Shown in pieces: positions 10,925 through 22,459 of a stretch of DNA of 64,000 nucleotides (within the stretch, counting starts at the first letter, position 1; every line of letters starts with the position of its first letter). Made by a program: the position numbers and the translations under genes. The DNA is taken from contig NC_083602.1 in the NCBI RefSeq assembly GCF_029168945.1, positions 44,887,442 to 44,951,441 on the forward strand. Direction: 5' to 3'. The notes beneath the pieces are model-generated. The model had not been told where the DNA came from. It did no database searches and worked only from the letters and a program-made list of their open reading frames with translations. This DNA comes from Cannabis sativa (Eukaryota; Streptophyta; Magnoliopsida; Rosales; Cannabaceae).

Positions 10925-11231
10925 AAACCCGAAAACGCTTTACTCTACCTCCATTGTTGAATGTTCTTGAAAGCTTGAGGTTGAGGGTGACAACAATGGT
11001 GATTTTTGGATTTGGTTAATTTTTGTGGTGTGGGTTTTGATGATATGTGTAGATTGTTGAGTGAAATTGGGTTTTTGATTAGATTGGGTTTAAGGAATTT
11101 GAGAAAAGATGAAAAGATTGAAGTTTGAAGATGAAAAATTGAATTTTTGAGAGGAAAATAGGGTAGGGTCGGCTGAGAGGATTTGAAATTTGAATTTGGT
11201 TTGTGTAGGGTTGAATGAGGGGGAAAGTGAG

Positions 11232-11239
11232 AATTTATA
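11232..11239 (-). promoter_or_regulatory. Candidate internal TATA box for the Athila accessory ORF
   Basis: TATAAATT in TTCTATAAATTCTC on the minus strand, 18 bp downstream of the last GTCGCGAC copy and about 600 bp upstream of the accessory ATG. The LTR promoter has the same order of octamer array then TATA box. Confidence 0.45.
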
Positions 11240-11256
11240 GAATTTTTGGTCAGCAA

Positions 11257-11348
11257 GTCGCGACTTGGCCAAAGGCTAGTCGCGACTAGCTAACGAGGAA
11301 AATTCAGGCCTTTCTGGAAAATCAGCAAGTCGCGACTGAGGTCGCGAC
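11257..11348. repeat. GTCGCGAC octamer array upstream of the accessory ORF
   Basis: Perfect octamers at 11257, 11279, 11329 and 11341. Context varies (CAAGTCGCGACTT, CTAGTCGCGACTAG), so the core octamer is the shared unit and not a longer duplicated block. Confidence 0.95.
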
Positions 11349-11535
11349 TTCTGGGTTCAGGTCGAAAATAATTTTTTTTTTCACGCTTTTCACGATTCAA
11401 TTAAAAAGAAATAATGTCTGGTACTAAACTAAAAATTGAAAATACTAACAAAACAATCAAAATAAAATAATACTTGGGCTGCCTCCCAGAAGCGCTGTGT
11501 TTATCGTCATGCAGCTAGACGCTGAGCCTTGCACT

Positions 11536-14500
11536 TCAAAGTGGCGCCAGGATCATGGCGGACTTGGCTTGGTCAAACTGACCTCCCAAGTAGAGCTTTA
11601 ACCTTTGTCCATTGACTTTGAAAGTTGTTGGACTTTCACCTTTTAACTCCACCGCTCCATAAGGAAACACCTTGACCACTGTAAATGGTCCCGACCATCT
11701 TGATTTCAGCTTTCCAGGAAACAGTTTCAGCCTTGAATTGAAGAGTAGCACTTGCTGTCCTGGTTGAAACTCTTTCCGTATTAGACCTTGATTGTGCCAC
11801 TTTTTAGTTCTCTCTTTGTATATCTTTTTCGTTTTCATAGGCTTCGTTCCGAAACTCATCTAGCTCATTCAGCTGTAACAGTCTTTTCTCCCCTGCAGCT
11901 TTTAGTTCCATGTTAAGAGTCTTCATGGCCCAAAAAGCTCTATGCTCTAACTCCACCGGTAAATGACAAGCCTTTCCAAACACCAACCGATATGGGGACA
12001 TGCCAATCGGTGTTTTGAAAGCTGTTCTGTATGCCCACAGTGCGTCATCCAACTTCCTTGACCAATCTTTCCTTGATCTTTGCACTGTTTTCTCCAGAAT
12101 CATCTTAATCTCTCGGTTAGAGATTTCAGCTTGGCCATTACTTTGGGGATGGTATGGTAAAGCAGTTCGATGTCGAACACCATATCTTGAGAGGAGTGCT
12201 TCAAACTGCTTGTTACAGAAGTGGCTCCCTTCATCGCTTACTATTGCTCGAGGAGTACCAAACCGAGTAAAAATGTTCTTTTGTAAGAAGCGGAGAACTG
12301 TCTTTCCATCATTTTGAGGTGTAGCTGAAGCTTCAACCCATTTAGACACATAATCAACAGCCAAAAGAATGTACTGATTGCTAAAGGATGAAGGAAAAGG
12401 ACCCATAAAGTCTATTCCCCATACATCAAACAATTCAACTTCTAAAATTCCTGTTAAAGGCATCTCGTTTCTTCTTGAGATATTACCTGTTCGTTGACAA
12501 CGATCACATGCCTTTACAAAAGTAGTAGCATCCTTGAATAGCGTTGGCCAAAAGAATCCACTTTGCAACACCTTTGCAACTGTTCTATTTCCACTAAAAT
12601 GTCCCCCACATGGTAAAGCATGACAGTGATTTAGGATAGAATACATCTCCTCTTCAGGAACACATCTCCTTATGATCTGATCGGCGCAGTGCTTGTAGAG
12701 GATTGGTTCTTCCCAATAGTAATGTTTCACCTCAGAAAAGAATTTCTTCAATTGTTGACGCGAAAGCTCGGGTGGAGTTATTTTTGCAGCCAAGAAATTA
12801 ACATAGTCAGCGTACCAAGGTACCATCAGGTTTTCCCTCACACTAAAGAGTTGTTCATCAGGAAATTGCATTTATTTGTACCTCCTTTGTATTCTGACTC
12901 TCTTGCAGCTCTAATCTTGACAAATGGTCTGCTACCAGGTTCTCGGTGCCCTTTTTATCTTTTATCTCTAAGTCGAACTCTTGAAGTAAGAGTACCCACC
13001 GAATCAGTCTTGGTTTTGCATCCTTCTTGGTCATAAGGTATTTGATTGCTGAATGATCTGTGTAAACAATTACCTTATTTCCAATTAGGTAGGGTCGAAA
13101 TTTGTCACAAGCAAACACTATTGCCAGCATTTCTTTCTCTGTAGTGGCGTAGTTTAATTGAGCATCATTCAGAGTTCTACTAGCATAGTAGATTGTGTGG
13201 AATACTCTGTCAACTCTTTGACCCAGAACCGCTCCAATGGCATAGTCACTAGCATCACACATCAACTCAAACGGCAGTTCCCAATTTGGTGAAGTTACTA
13301 TCGGTGCTGTAATCAATTTTTCCTTTAAAATCTTGAAAGCTTTTAAACAATCTTCTCCGAACTCAAATGGAACTCCATTTACAAGTAAGCTCGATAAAGG
13401 TTTTGAGATTTTAGAGAAGTCCTTGATAAATCTGCGGTAGAAGCCAGCATGTCCCAGGAAACTCCTCACTCCTTTTACAGAAACTGGAGGTGGCAAATTT
13501 TCTATTGTTGAGACCTTTGCTTTATCCACCTCAATTCCTGCTTTTGAAATTTTGTGCCCAAGAACAATTCCTTCTGTTACCATAAAGTGACACTTCTCCC
13601 AGTTTAACACCAAGTTAGACTTTTCGCACCTTGTTAGCACTTTTTCCAGGTTTTCCAAACAATGATCAAAGGAAGAACCAAACACTGAGAAATCATCCAT
13701 AAAAATTTCAATACAAGATTCAATCAAATCTGAAAAGATAGCCATCATACACCTTTGAAAAGTGGCAGGGGCGTTGCACAAGCCGAAGGGCATTCTTCTG
13801 AAAGCAAAGGTACCATAGGGACATGTGAAAGTAGTCTTCTCCTGATCTTCAGGTGCTATAGCTATCTGGTGGTATCCAGAATATCCATCAAGAAAACAGT
13901 AATATTCTTGCCCCGCTAATCTGTCTAGCATTTGATCAATGAAGGGCAAAGGGAAGTGATCTTTTCTTGTTGCTTTGTTGAGTTTCCTATAATCGATGCA
14001 GATCCTCCAACCGGTGACTGTTCTTGTAGGAATCAACTCATTCTTTTCATTCTTGATCACCGTCATTCCACCTTTCTTTGGGACCACTTGCACCGGGCTA
14101 ACCCACTTACTATCGGAAATAGGATAAGCAACTCCAGCATCCAACCACTTAACTACTTCTTTTCTGACTACTTCTTTCATGGGTGGATTGAGTCTTCTTT
14201 GAGCATCAATAGTTGGTTTGGCGTTGTCTTCCATGAGAATTCGATGCATCACTGTTGAAGCGCTGATTCCTTTAACATCTCCTAGTGTCCAAGCGATGGC
14301 CTTGTTATGAGCTCGAAGTACCCTCAAAAGTCTATCAGTTTCCACATCAGAGAGAGAAGCTGAAACAATAACTGGCAGCTTTTTATCTTGACCAAAAAAC
14401 TCATACCTCAAGTGACTAGGAAGCACCTTCAATTCAAGTTCTAGGGGCTTTTCAGTAGATGGCTTCAGCTCTTTTGGAACTGCTCCCAATTCCTCAAAGT

Positions 14501-15705
14501 ATCTTCTGTTCAAAGGCCCATAAGAATCAAGCCACTTCACATACCCCATGACCTCTTGTCCTTCTTGCTCCGTCAATTCATCTTCAGTTAGACTAATTTC
14601 AAGAGGATCATCTAGCAGCTTTTTCTCACTCACCATTTCATCAATCAAATCAATGAAGAAACAGTTATCACTTGCCTTTGGGTACGTCATAGCCTTGAGC
14701 ACATTAAAGACCACTTCTTCTCCTTGGACTCTCAGCTTTAATTCACCCTTCTGAACATCGATTAAGGCTTGGCCAGTTGCCAAGAATGGTCTCCCAAGAA
14801 TAATTGGGACATTGCTATCTTCTTCCATATCCAAAACGATGAAATCAGCTGGAAAGATGAACTTATCAACCTTAACTAACACATCCTCAATGACTCCTCT
14901 AGGATGGGCTAGTGATCGGTCCGCCAATTGGAGAGTTACTGTTGTTGGCTTTGCTTCACCCAACTGCAGTCTTTTAAACACCGATAGAGGCATCAAGTTA
15001 ATGCTAGCTCCCAAGTCACAAAGTTCATTTATTCCCTCAATTTTTCCTATAGTACAAGGAATAGTGAAACTCCCTCGATCTCTGAGTTTAGGAGGGAGTT
15101 TCTTCTGTAGGATGGCACTGCACTCTTCAGTTAGAGCAACTGTCTCATAGTCCTCCATCTTTCTCTTCTTTGACAGGATTTCCTTCATAAACTTCACATA
15201 ACTTGGCATCTGCTCTAAAGCTTCAGCAAAGGGAATGTTAATGTGAAGTCTTTTGAACACTTCCAGGAATTTGGTGAACTGCTTGTCTAGACTTGACTTT
15301 CTGAGCCTCTGAGGATAGGGTATTTTCACATGGTGATCTATATTAGTTGGTGGAGACTGCTGTGGCTGTGGTTGACTATCAGTAGTCTTCGTTGGAGTGG
15401 GTGTTGGGGTCGACATCGGTTGCTCTTCATTCTCCTTTTCTCCATTCACTAGTTGTGGCATTTCAAGACCATCATAATTTTTACCGCTTCTTAGGGTAAT
15501 TGCATTGCAGTTTTCCTTGGGGTTTACTTCTGTTGTGCTAGGCAAATTCCCTTGAGAACGGGTTGCTACTTGAGTTGCTAGTTGGCCCATCTGTGTCTGC
15601 AGGTCTTTGATTGAAGATCTAGTTTCAGTCATGAATTGAAGCAGTAAATCTGTCTGCAAACTAGAATTTCCACCAGAGGTTTGTTGCTGATTAAACTGTT
15701 GATTT
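11536..15705 (-). pseudogene. Athila gag(end)-pol, two frameshifts
   Basis: Encodes the end of gag, then protease, RT, RNase H and integrase. The first frame (15705-12858) holds a Gln-rich gag end, the protease motif CDLGASINLMP (about 15001-15030), RT with FMDD (13703-13692) and RNase H (YTDHSAIKYL to VADHLSRL). A one-base shift at 12871-12858 leads into integrase (12871-11804): zinc motif ending CDRCQ, catalytic D in GIDFMGPF (about 12415), D in VSDEGSHF (about 12235) and E in [10 protein letters not shown] (about 12125). A second one-base shift, most likely an extra A in the A-run near 11830, separates the C-terminal piece with RWSGPF (11859-11536). Catalytic residues are all present, so damage is limited to the two shifts and the missing 5' end. 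Whether the first shift is programmed is open, but the frame-B stop just before it argues for mutation. Confidence 0.87.
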
Positions 15706-18700
15706 TAAATAATTGTATTAGGTTAATTATTTTAGTCTAACCTAATTAAAATTGAATTAGCAACATAATTAACTTTTAAAATATATGATTTTTTTTTTCA
15801 TTTAATATTTTAAAGTTAATTTTAGAAAAATACTTAGTTAATGATATATATTCTAGATAGTTATTTCTAGTACTAATTATATTTCTAATATTTAATTAGG
15901 AAAAAATCATAGATTGTGAAATTAATTGTTTAATAATTAATTTTGGTACAATCTAAGTTAATTATATTTTTCCTAGTATTAAACTAGAATTAATAATTAA
16001 GTCTCCTCTATACTTAATTATTTATTTCTTTAACTTAATACATTTAATTAAATTAAAAATTAAAATATCTAAGTTGATTTTCATCATGATACTTAAATAT
16101 TATTATTTTCATGTTATTTAATTATAATTGAAAATTATTTTAAGTTTGAAATCTTATTTCAGAATAACTTAAATTTGAATAATTTTCAAAATATATTTTA
16201 TTTTATTTTATTAATCTTTTTCCCACAATTTCGAAATTGTATTTCTTAAATGCAGAAATTTTAAATTTTATTTGAAAAATAGATTAAAGTTGAAAACTAT
16301 TTATTTTAATTTTGGACCAACTTAAATCAATGATTTTGTCATTTAATGATTAATTAAAATATATTATAATTAGAAAATGAATTAATTAGTCAATGAAAGT
16401 CTAGATAGATATTATCTGTTTTACTTGAAGTATTTTTCTAGTGTATTTAATTAAATAGAAAATTAATATTTAAGTTGATTTTCATCATGATACTTAAATA
16501 TTTGAAATTTTTTCTTTAATATTTAATTAAATAGGAAAATTATATTTTTGTTGTAAATTAATTTTATTAATTAATTTTGGGCCAACATAAAATTAGAATA
16601 ATTTTTTCCAGGATTTATTTTTATTTTATTTTGACAAGCAATTTCGAAAATTGTATTCTTAAATACTTTAATTTTTCGAAATGCAATATATATTTATAGA
16701 AAATTAAATTTGAGTTGTAAATTAATTTAAATTAATTTTGAAACAACTTAAATTGAATAATTTTCTAAATATTTATTGGAAATTATTACTAAGATGGAAA
16801 TAATTCACTTTATTTTCATATCCATCTAAGTATAATTTATAAATGTTAAATTAAAATTTATATTTAGAATTTTTCATTCTAAATTGGAAATGTTAATAAA
16901 ATAAATATATATTTAAAATAAATTGATTAAAATAAATATAAGAAGAAAATACAACTCTTTAAAATAATGAGCTTTTAGTTATAAGGATATTCGATCTCCA
17001 TTGTTGGTTCTACATAGTTCTTGTTTTAGTGAGTAATCCTCCGTAATGGAAGAACGTTCATTAGAAATTTAATGCCGTAGAATCTCAAAAGATAATATTA
17101 TTTGTAAGTGTTTTATATAGTATTGATCACCCTAATGGTGGCGACTGTATTTGACTTACAAAAGTATGAAACAATGGTGGAAGCTCATAAGATAGAATAG
17201 CCTCGACTCTCGCCTAAACGGGACAACGCTGGATTCCAATCTTGATCGAATAAAAGGTTGCTAGAATGTTTATCATTTTAGATGAGCTGACAACTCTATT
17301 CAATGGATGGTATCATTGACTCTCGCCTAAACGGGACACTGCTATCAATTTGTTGAAAACCTTGAAAATTATTTAGGATTGTATGTTTTAGTATTTTCAC
17401 TTGTCATTCCTACTTGCTATATGTTTAATAATTTCTGAATTGTGTATGAATTTATATTAAACCATGTTATTTTCTGTTATTAAATTGTAGTTTAATTTCG
17501 AATCTTCATTATTGGTCTAACTTGGTTTGTTGTTCTAATGAGACAAATCCCTAAGGATTGTCACCATTAGACAAACATAATAGTGTTGGATCTTGAAAGA
17601 TAAATATTGTAAATGTAACATCTAGCTGTTCATCAATTGATGACACCTTAGACTAGTATTTACAATATGAAACAAGAAGATTGTATAAATAAGATTACTT
17701 TGTCTCTCGCTAATCGAAGCATCGTTGGATTCTTATTTAAAAACGAAATTATCCTAATTCCTCTTAGCTTATTCATTTCGAATTAGCTCAATAACATATC
17801 ATTGGATGAATGGTCTATAAATCATTTCATGCCATTCTATATTTTCTCTTAAGAAATTAAAATGACGCATATGATTATATTCCCGAAATTCTATCCCAAA
17901 ATGATATAAATCCTCAATCTTAAAAATCTCCTACTTGAATGGGCAAATCAGACTAAGAGTTAGAATTAGTAGTGGTAGTCCAAGAAAAAATTACTCATAA
18001 TATTTGGTATAAATTTAAGTCTTTGACTTTAAATTTTAGATTCCAAATAATTTTTTTTAATACAATACAGTTTCACTTTCACAAGTGTTTAGTAACCATT
18101 TTCTATCAATAGATTCAAACTGTATGTAAGTAAGGAATATGAGTTTAGAATTCTGTGACCAGAATCCACTTGCACTATTCTAAGAACTCTTTAATGTAAC
18201 TAAACCTAAGTCATCAAAAGATACAACCATATATTTTATACATCTATGGCATTTGTATCTTGTTCATAGTGGTTTTGACAAGATCATTCTCTGCAAAGAG
18301 TTAATATGCCTATATTCACTGAAAGTAAGTTCATCTCATTCGCAGATGGATGTACATTCAGGGGTGGATATGAGTTTTCGTTCTATTCTTAAAACGATTA
18401 CTCTAATATTACCTTATGCAAAAGAAATTTGAAATGTTTGAAATTTTTTATGAATTTCTAGCAATGGTGATAAACCATTAAGGTAAGTGGTTAAAGATCT
18501 TGCGAACTAATAGGGGTGGAGAAATAGTTAGTAGATATGCAGTTCAAAGATCAATAAGTTGATTTTGAATTATATCCAAACTTACCTCCCCAGAAATTCA
18601 AGTTGCATATTGATTAGTTACTAGTCGTTGCCTAAGTCCTTCTATGGTAATACAATTTCAGAATGATGCAAGGGTTGGGTACTTAGTGTAAACCATTATT

Positions 18701-20162
18701 AGATTCATGGATGACCTAATCAAAATCTTAAGAAAAGCTAGAACTGTTAACCATGGTTTGCATGTTTGTTAGCTATTCTAAGTGATTAGGGGTGGAACAT
18801 CTCATAGCCAATAGATAAGAAAGTATTTGTTTCAACAACTACAACTTTTCTATGAAAAATGACTAAGTCTAAAAATAAAGTAATAAATAAAGGAGATATT
18901 TTTTCTTGATTCCAAAAGTGTTCTATCTTCTTATTTGACATATGATGATCCCACTGCCTCTGTTGTCTTGACACAACCAAAGAGGTCAATACCATTTAGT
19001 TTTCTTAAACATAATTCACGGTACCTTGTCGTAGTGGAAGGGTTTCTAGGAACTCACCTTCTTATGACTTGGAAGACACTAGTGATTAAAATCCATCGTA
19101 AGTTTAAACAAGTAATGGATTGTCAAGATAAGAAACTAAGAAGAAAAGCCAAGAGAACTATGGTTTGATCCATTCACATGGAATAACCTAAAGTTTTCTA
19201 TTACAAGGACAAGAAAGGAAATTTTCGTGTATAAGTGTATTCAATGGACTTAACAAGACTTCCTGTTCCTAGTATTATAGGTTTGAGTTTATCTAAACCT
19301 ATGGCTTGTGGTATACCTGGTAATTACTTACTCTAATGCAAGCAACTTACTTTAGTAAGATGCTGAAGCATTTCCTTTCTAATGGGAATCTATAGAAGCC
19401 TCTCGACTTCTAGGCATAGATTTTATTTATCTAAGGAAAAGTCTCAACTATTCCAGAAAAGATAAAGCCATGAAAGAATTCCTTAAATCAACAGTGAGAG
19501 GTCTCAGATATGCATTAGTATGCCTTAGACCAGACACCTGCTGTTGAGTGGCAGTAATGAGTAGGTATCAGATTAATCTAGGAGAGGAACATTGGAAGAC
19601 AATCAAGTAAATCATAAGATTAAGAAGAGGAACTATATGTTAGTCTATAAGGGTGTGTTTAAAACTCTTAGAGTATACCACATCAGATTTCGAGACTTGC
19701 CTTTGTGCTAGAAAGTCTGCTGATAAGATGGTGATTACTTTGGGGGTGGAGTAGTGATTTTGGAGAAGTGTAAAAACCTATCTGAAGTCTCTAGGTCTAC
19801 CAGAGAGAGACTGAATGTTAAAGTTGCAGGAAAGGTACTTATTCAGTCTAAGGAAAGTTCTATACATTTGTGGCACCGTTCCAACTTGTCTTAACTACTA
19901 GTGTCACTTCCTGAATAACCAAAAAGTAGTTGCCAAAAGTATAGAATCCAGTGTCCCAAGAGAGTAGACATATAGAGAGGAATTTCACAATATCAAGGAT
20001 TTTGTGATTAAGGAAGAGTAATGGTGGAGAAAAGGTTGTGTTGAATTCAACCTGTCAGATCCTATTACGAGGAGTATACTACTACTACACTTGATTTGTA
20101 TATCAAGGTCTTGAGATTATTTGAAATGCACATTTTGTTTTATATTAGTGCAAGTGGGAGTT
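15706..20162 (+). pseudogene. Decayed copia gag-pol interior of element A
   Basis: AT-rich interior of element A resuming after Athila. The first 1.3 kb is non-coding. From about 18240 fragments of Ty1/copia pol can be read in shifting frames: LWHLYLVHSGFDKI (gag-pre-integrase, 18244 on), ILRTNRGGEIVSR (integrase, about 18503-18540, with the catalytic Asp as Asn), and LRYALVCLRPD followed by MSRYQINLGEEHW (RT-RNase H border, about 19503-19605). Stops and shifts lie between them. A short motif TCTCGCCTAAACGGGAC occurs at about 17211 and 17326. The end has the copia PPT (GTGCAAGTGGGAGTT) directly before the right LTR. Several lesions are shared with 36477-41159, so decay preceded the split of the copies. 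Confidence 0.75.
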
Positions 20163-20574
20163 TGTTGGGTTTTGTGCCATAAATAAAACCCATTTCAATA
20201 TATTCAGATTTACTTATTAATAAAGATCAGAAATAACATTTAATGTTGCATGGTTCACATAATTTATTTCATGATTATATATAATGTATGAATTCTATTT
20301 AAGTCCAGAACATATGAATTCGTTAATGATTATAGTGTTGTCAGCACAATAGAATATAATCTTAATTATATGTTCGAAAGTTTATTCCCTGATTTGTCAG
20401 AACATTTGATTTAGATTGGCATGGTATAATCAGCGATAGGTATTCTTACACCTTGGATAAGTGGTATGTCCTTTCCAGGGCATTGGCAAAGTTTACCAAT
20501 ATCGGATGTATGAAGTATACATCGGAAGGGACCGATATTGAACTTTGATTATATATATTTACATTTACCGTAAT
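20163..20574 (+). repeat. Right LTR of element A, first part
   Basis: Begins TGTTGGGTTTTGTGCC right after the PPT and aligns with 4824-5233. It is interrupted at GTAAT (20570-20574) by element B and resumes at 43050. Confidence 0.92.
20570..20574 (+). repeat. Target-site duplication of element B, left copy
   Basis: GTAAT directly before TGTTGGG; the same five bases follow the other end at 43045-43049. The uninterrupted site reads CCGTAATATCTATTC at 5230 in the left LTR of A. Confidence 0.95.
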
Positions 20575-22459
20575 TGTTGGGTTTTATGCCCTAAATAAAA
20601 CTCATTTTAATATAATCGGATTTACTTATTAATATAGATTAGAAATAACGTTTAATGTTGCATGGTTCACATGATTTATTTCATGATTATATGTACATAA
20701 TGTATGAATTCATCTGAAACCCTTTTCACATACTTGATCCTGTTTATTGTGCCGTCAACACATTGGAAAGTAAACATGACTATGTGAATAAAGTTTCCTA
20801 GATTTATCAGACATAGGGTTTTACTGATATGATAATCTACAACAGAGTTTACTTGCATTTGGAGAAGTGCTATGTTCTTTCTAGAGCATTGGTTAAAGTA
20901 AAGCTCAGGTTGGATGCAATGAGTATGCATCGGAAGGGACCGATATTGAACTTTGACTTAGATTTATTAAACTTACCGTAATATCTATTCAAGTCAATAT
21001 CGCCTAGTTGATCCTAGATCAAATGTTCTTAATCCTGTTATGATTAGGCTCAATCTTGAAAGGCTATTCGTGTTCCTTGAATTGTTAGTTAAGCCTACCT
21101 TTTGGTCAGGGTGATACGTACTTTTTAGGAACACGGTAGTGCAATTGAGTGGGAGCGCTATCATAAACATGGAATCTATAGCTTCTATCTGGCGAATAGT
21201 AAGCAAAGGATGATCTCCTTCGAGCTTGAACAAACGAACATAAATGGTGGAGTACTCATTTCACATAAGCTGAAATATCATTTATACGGGGTCAAGTGTT
21301 TTAAGGAATAAATACATTGTAGGGTGTAACGGTAATCTAATCCCTTTACAGTGTAGATCATTCATATAGAGGATCATTGATCACATTAGGATTATAACAA
21401 TGGATAACTAATGATGTGTCTATATGGTGGAACATATAGAGCATTCTATATACTGAGAGTGCAATTCTAAGTTCTATGCGTGGATTCAACGAAGAATTAA
21501 TAAGTTAGTGAATTTTAGTGCTAAATTCTTGATCTACTTATTGGAAGCTCGGTTATATAGACCCATGGTCCCCCCACTAGTTGAGATAATATTGCTTGTA
21601 AGACTCATGTAATTGGTTTTGATTAATGAATTATAATTCTCAAATTAGGCTATGTCTGTTTGTGAAATTTTCACTAAGTAAGGGCGAAATTGTAAAGAAA
21701 GAGTTTATAGGGGCATATTTGTTAATTATGATACTTTGTATGGTTCAATTAATAAATATGATAAATGATAATATTATTTAATAATTATTTATAGTTATTA
21801 AATAGTTAGAATTGACATTTAAATGGTTGAATTAGGAAATTGGCATTTTTGAGAAAATCAGATACAAAAGGTGTTAAAATTGCAAAACCCAAGGCCCAAT
21901 CCACTAAGGCATGGCCGGCCACCTATTGTGTGTGTTTCAAATTGATTTTTTCATTATTTTAATGCCATATAATTCAAACCTAACCCTAGTGGAATGCTAT
22001 AAATAGATAGTGAAGGCTTCAGAAAAATTAGACTTTTCTTCTGACACTTTCTGAATCAGAAAAATTGAGCCTTCTCTCTCCCTATCTTTAGCTACCACTT
22101 CTTCTTTCTTCTTCCTTTGAATTTCGAAATCCTTAGTGATTAGAGTAGTGCCCACACACATCAAGTGATACCTCAATCATAGTGAGGAAGATCGTGAAGA
22201 AAGATCATTTGCAAAGGAGATTTAGCATCAAGGATTCAGAGAAAGAGATCCAGGTTCAGATATTGATAATGCTCTGCTACAGAAAGGAATCAAGGGCTAG
22301 ATATCTGAACGGAAGGAGTCATTATATTCCGCTGCACCCAATGTAAGGTTTCTTAAACTTTATATGTGTTTAATTTATCGTTTTAGAAAGTTCTTATTTA
22401 GGATGTTAATAAACATACTTGTGAGTAGATCTAAGATCCTGGTAAAATAATTTCCAACA
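20575..22459 (+). repeat. Element B left LTR
   Basis: 1885 bp, TGTTGGGTTTTATGCC to AATTTCCAACA. TATA box at 21998-22005. It is distinguished from subtype A by sequence near its start (ACTCATTTTAATATAATCGG) and by a GGCCGGCC-containing stretch near 21912. Confidence 0.95.
21998..22005 (+). promoter_or_regulatory. TATA box, element B left LTR
   Basis: TATAAATA in GAATGCTATAAATAGATAG. The following leader is pyrimidine-rich (ctctctccctatc), a usual feature downstream of plant transcription starts. Confidence 0.65.

Larger units (their letters stand above)
10637..11535 (-). other. Athila spacer between pol and accessory ORF
   Basis: About 900 bp without a credible gene. On the minus strand it reads like a promoter and leader: GTCGCGAC copies (11348-11257), a TATA box (11239-11232), a CT- and A-rich leader, a strong splice-donor consensus (GTAAGTATC, first base 10924), an acceptor after a T-run (TTTTTCTTAG ending 10715), then A-runs before the ATG at 10636. 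Next to pol, near 11465-11490, it has a GGGAGGCAGCCCA-type motif. Confidence 0.6.
6970..15705 (-). mobile_element. Athila-lineage Ty3/gypsy element, 5'-truncated
   Basis: Order on the minus strand: end of gag, protease, RT, RNase H and integrase (15705-11536), then a spacer, a 393-codon accessory ORF (10636-9455), a 3' UTR, a PPT (8222-8208) and one LTR (8207-6970). This order, the FMDD reverse transcriptase and the extra ORF after pol are typical of Athila. The 5' LTR, PBS and most of gag are missing. At 15705/15706 the gag frame passes directly into AT-rich interior of the copia-family host, about 1.3 kb further along that interior than the left junction. One deletion that removed both the Athila 5' end and host interior explains this. 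Confidence 0.88.

Noticed and set aside
18935..19168. Plus-strand 77-codon ORF in the copia interior
   Set aside because: Falls in decayed copia pol; the collinear copy (39964-40209) differs in frame and start. Not an independent gene.
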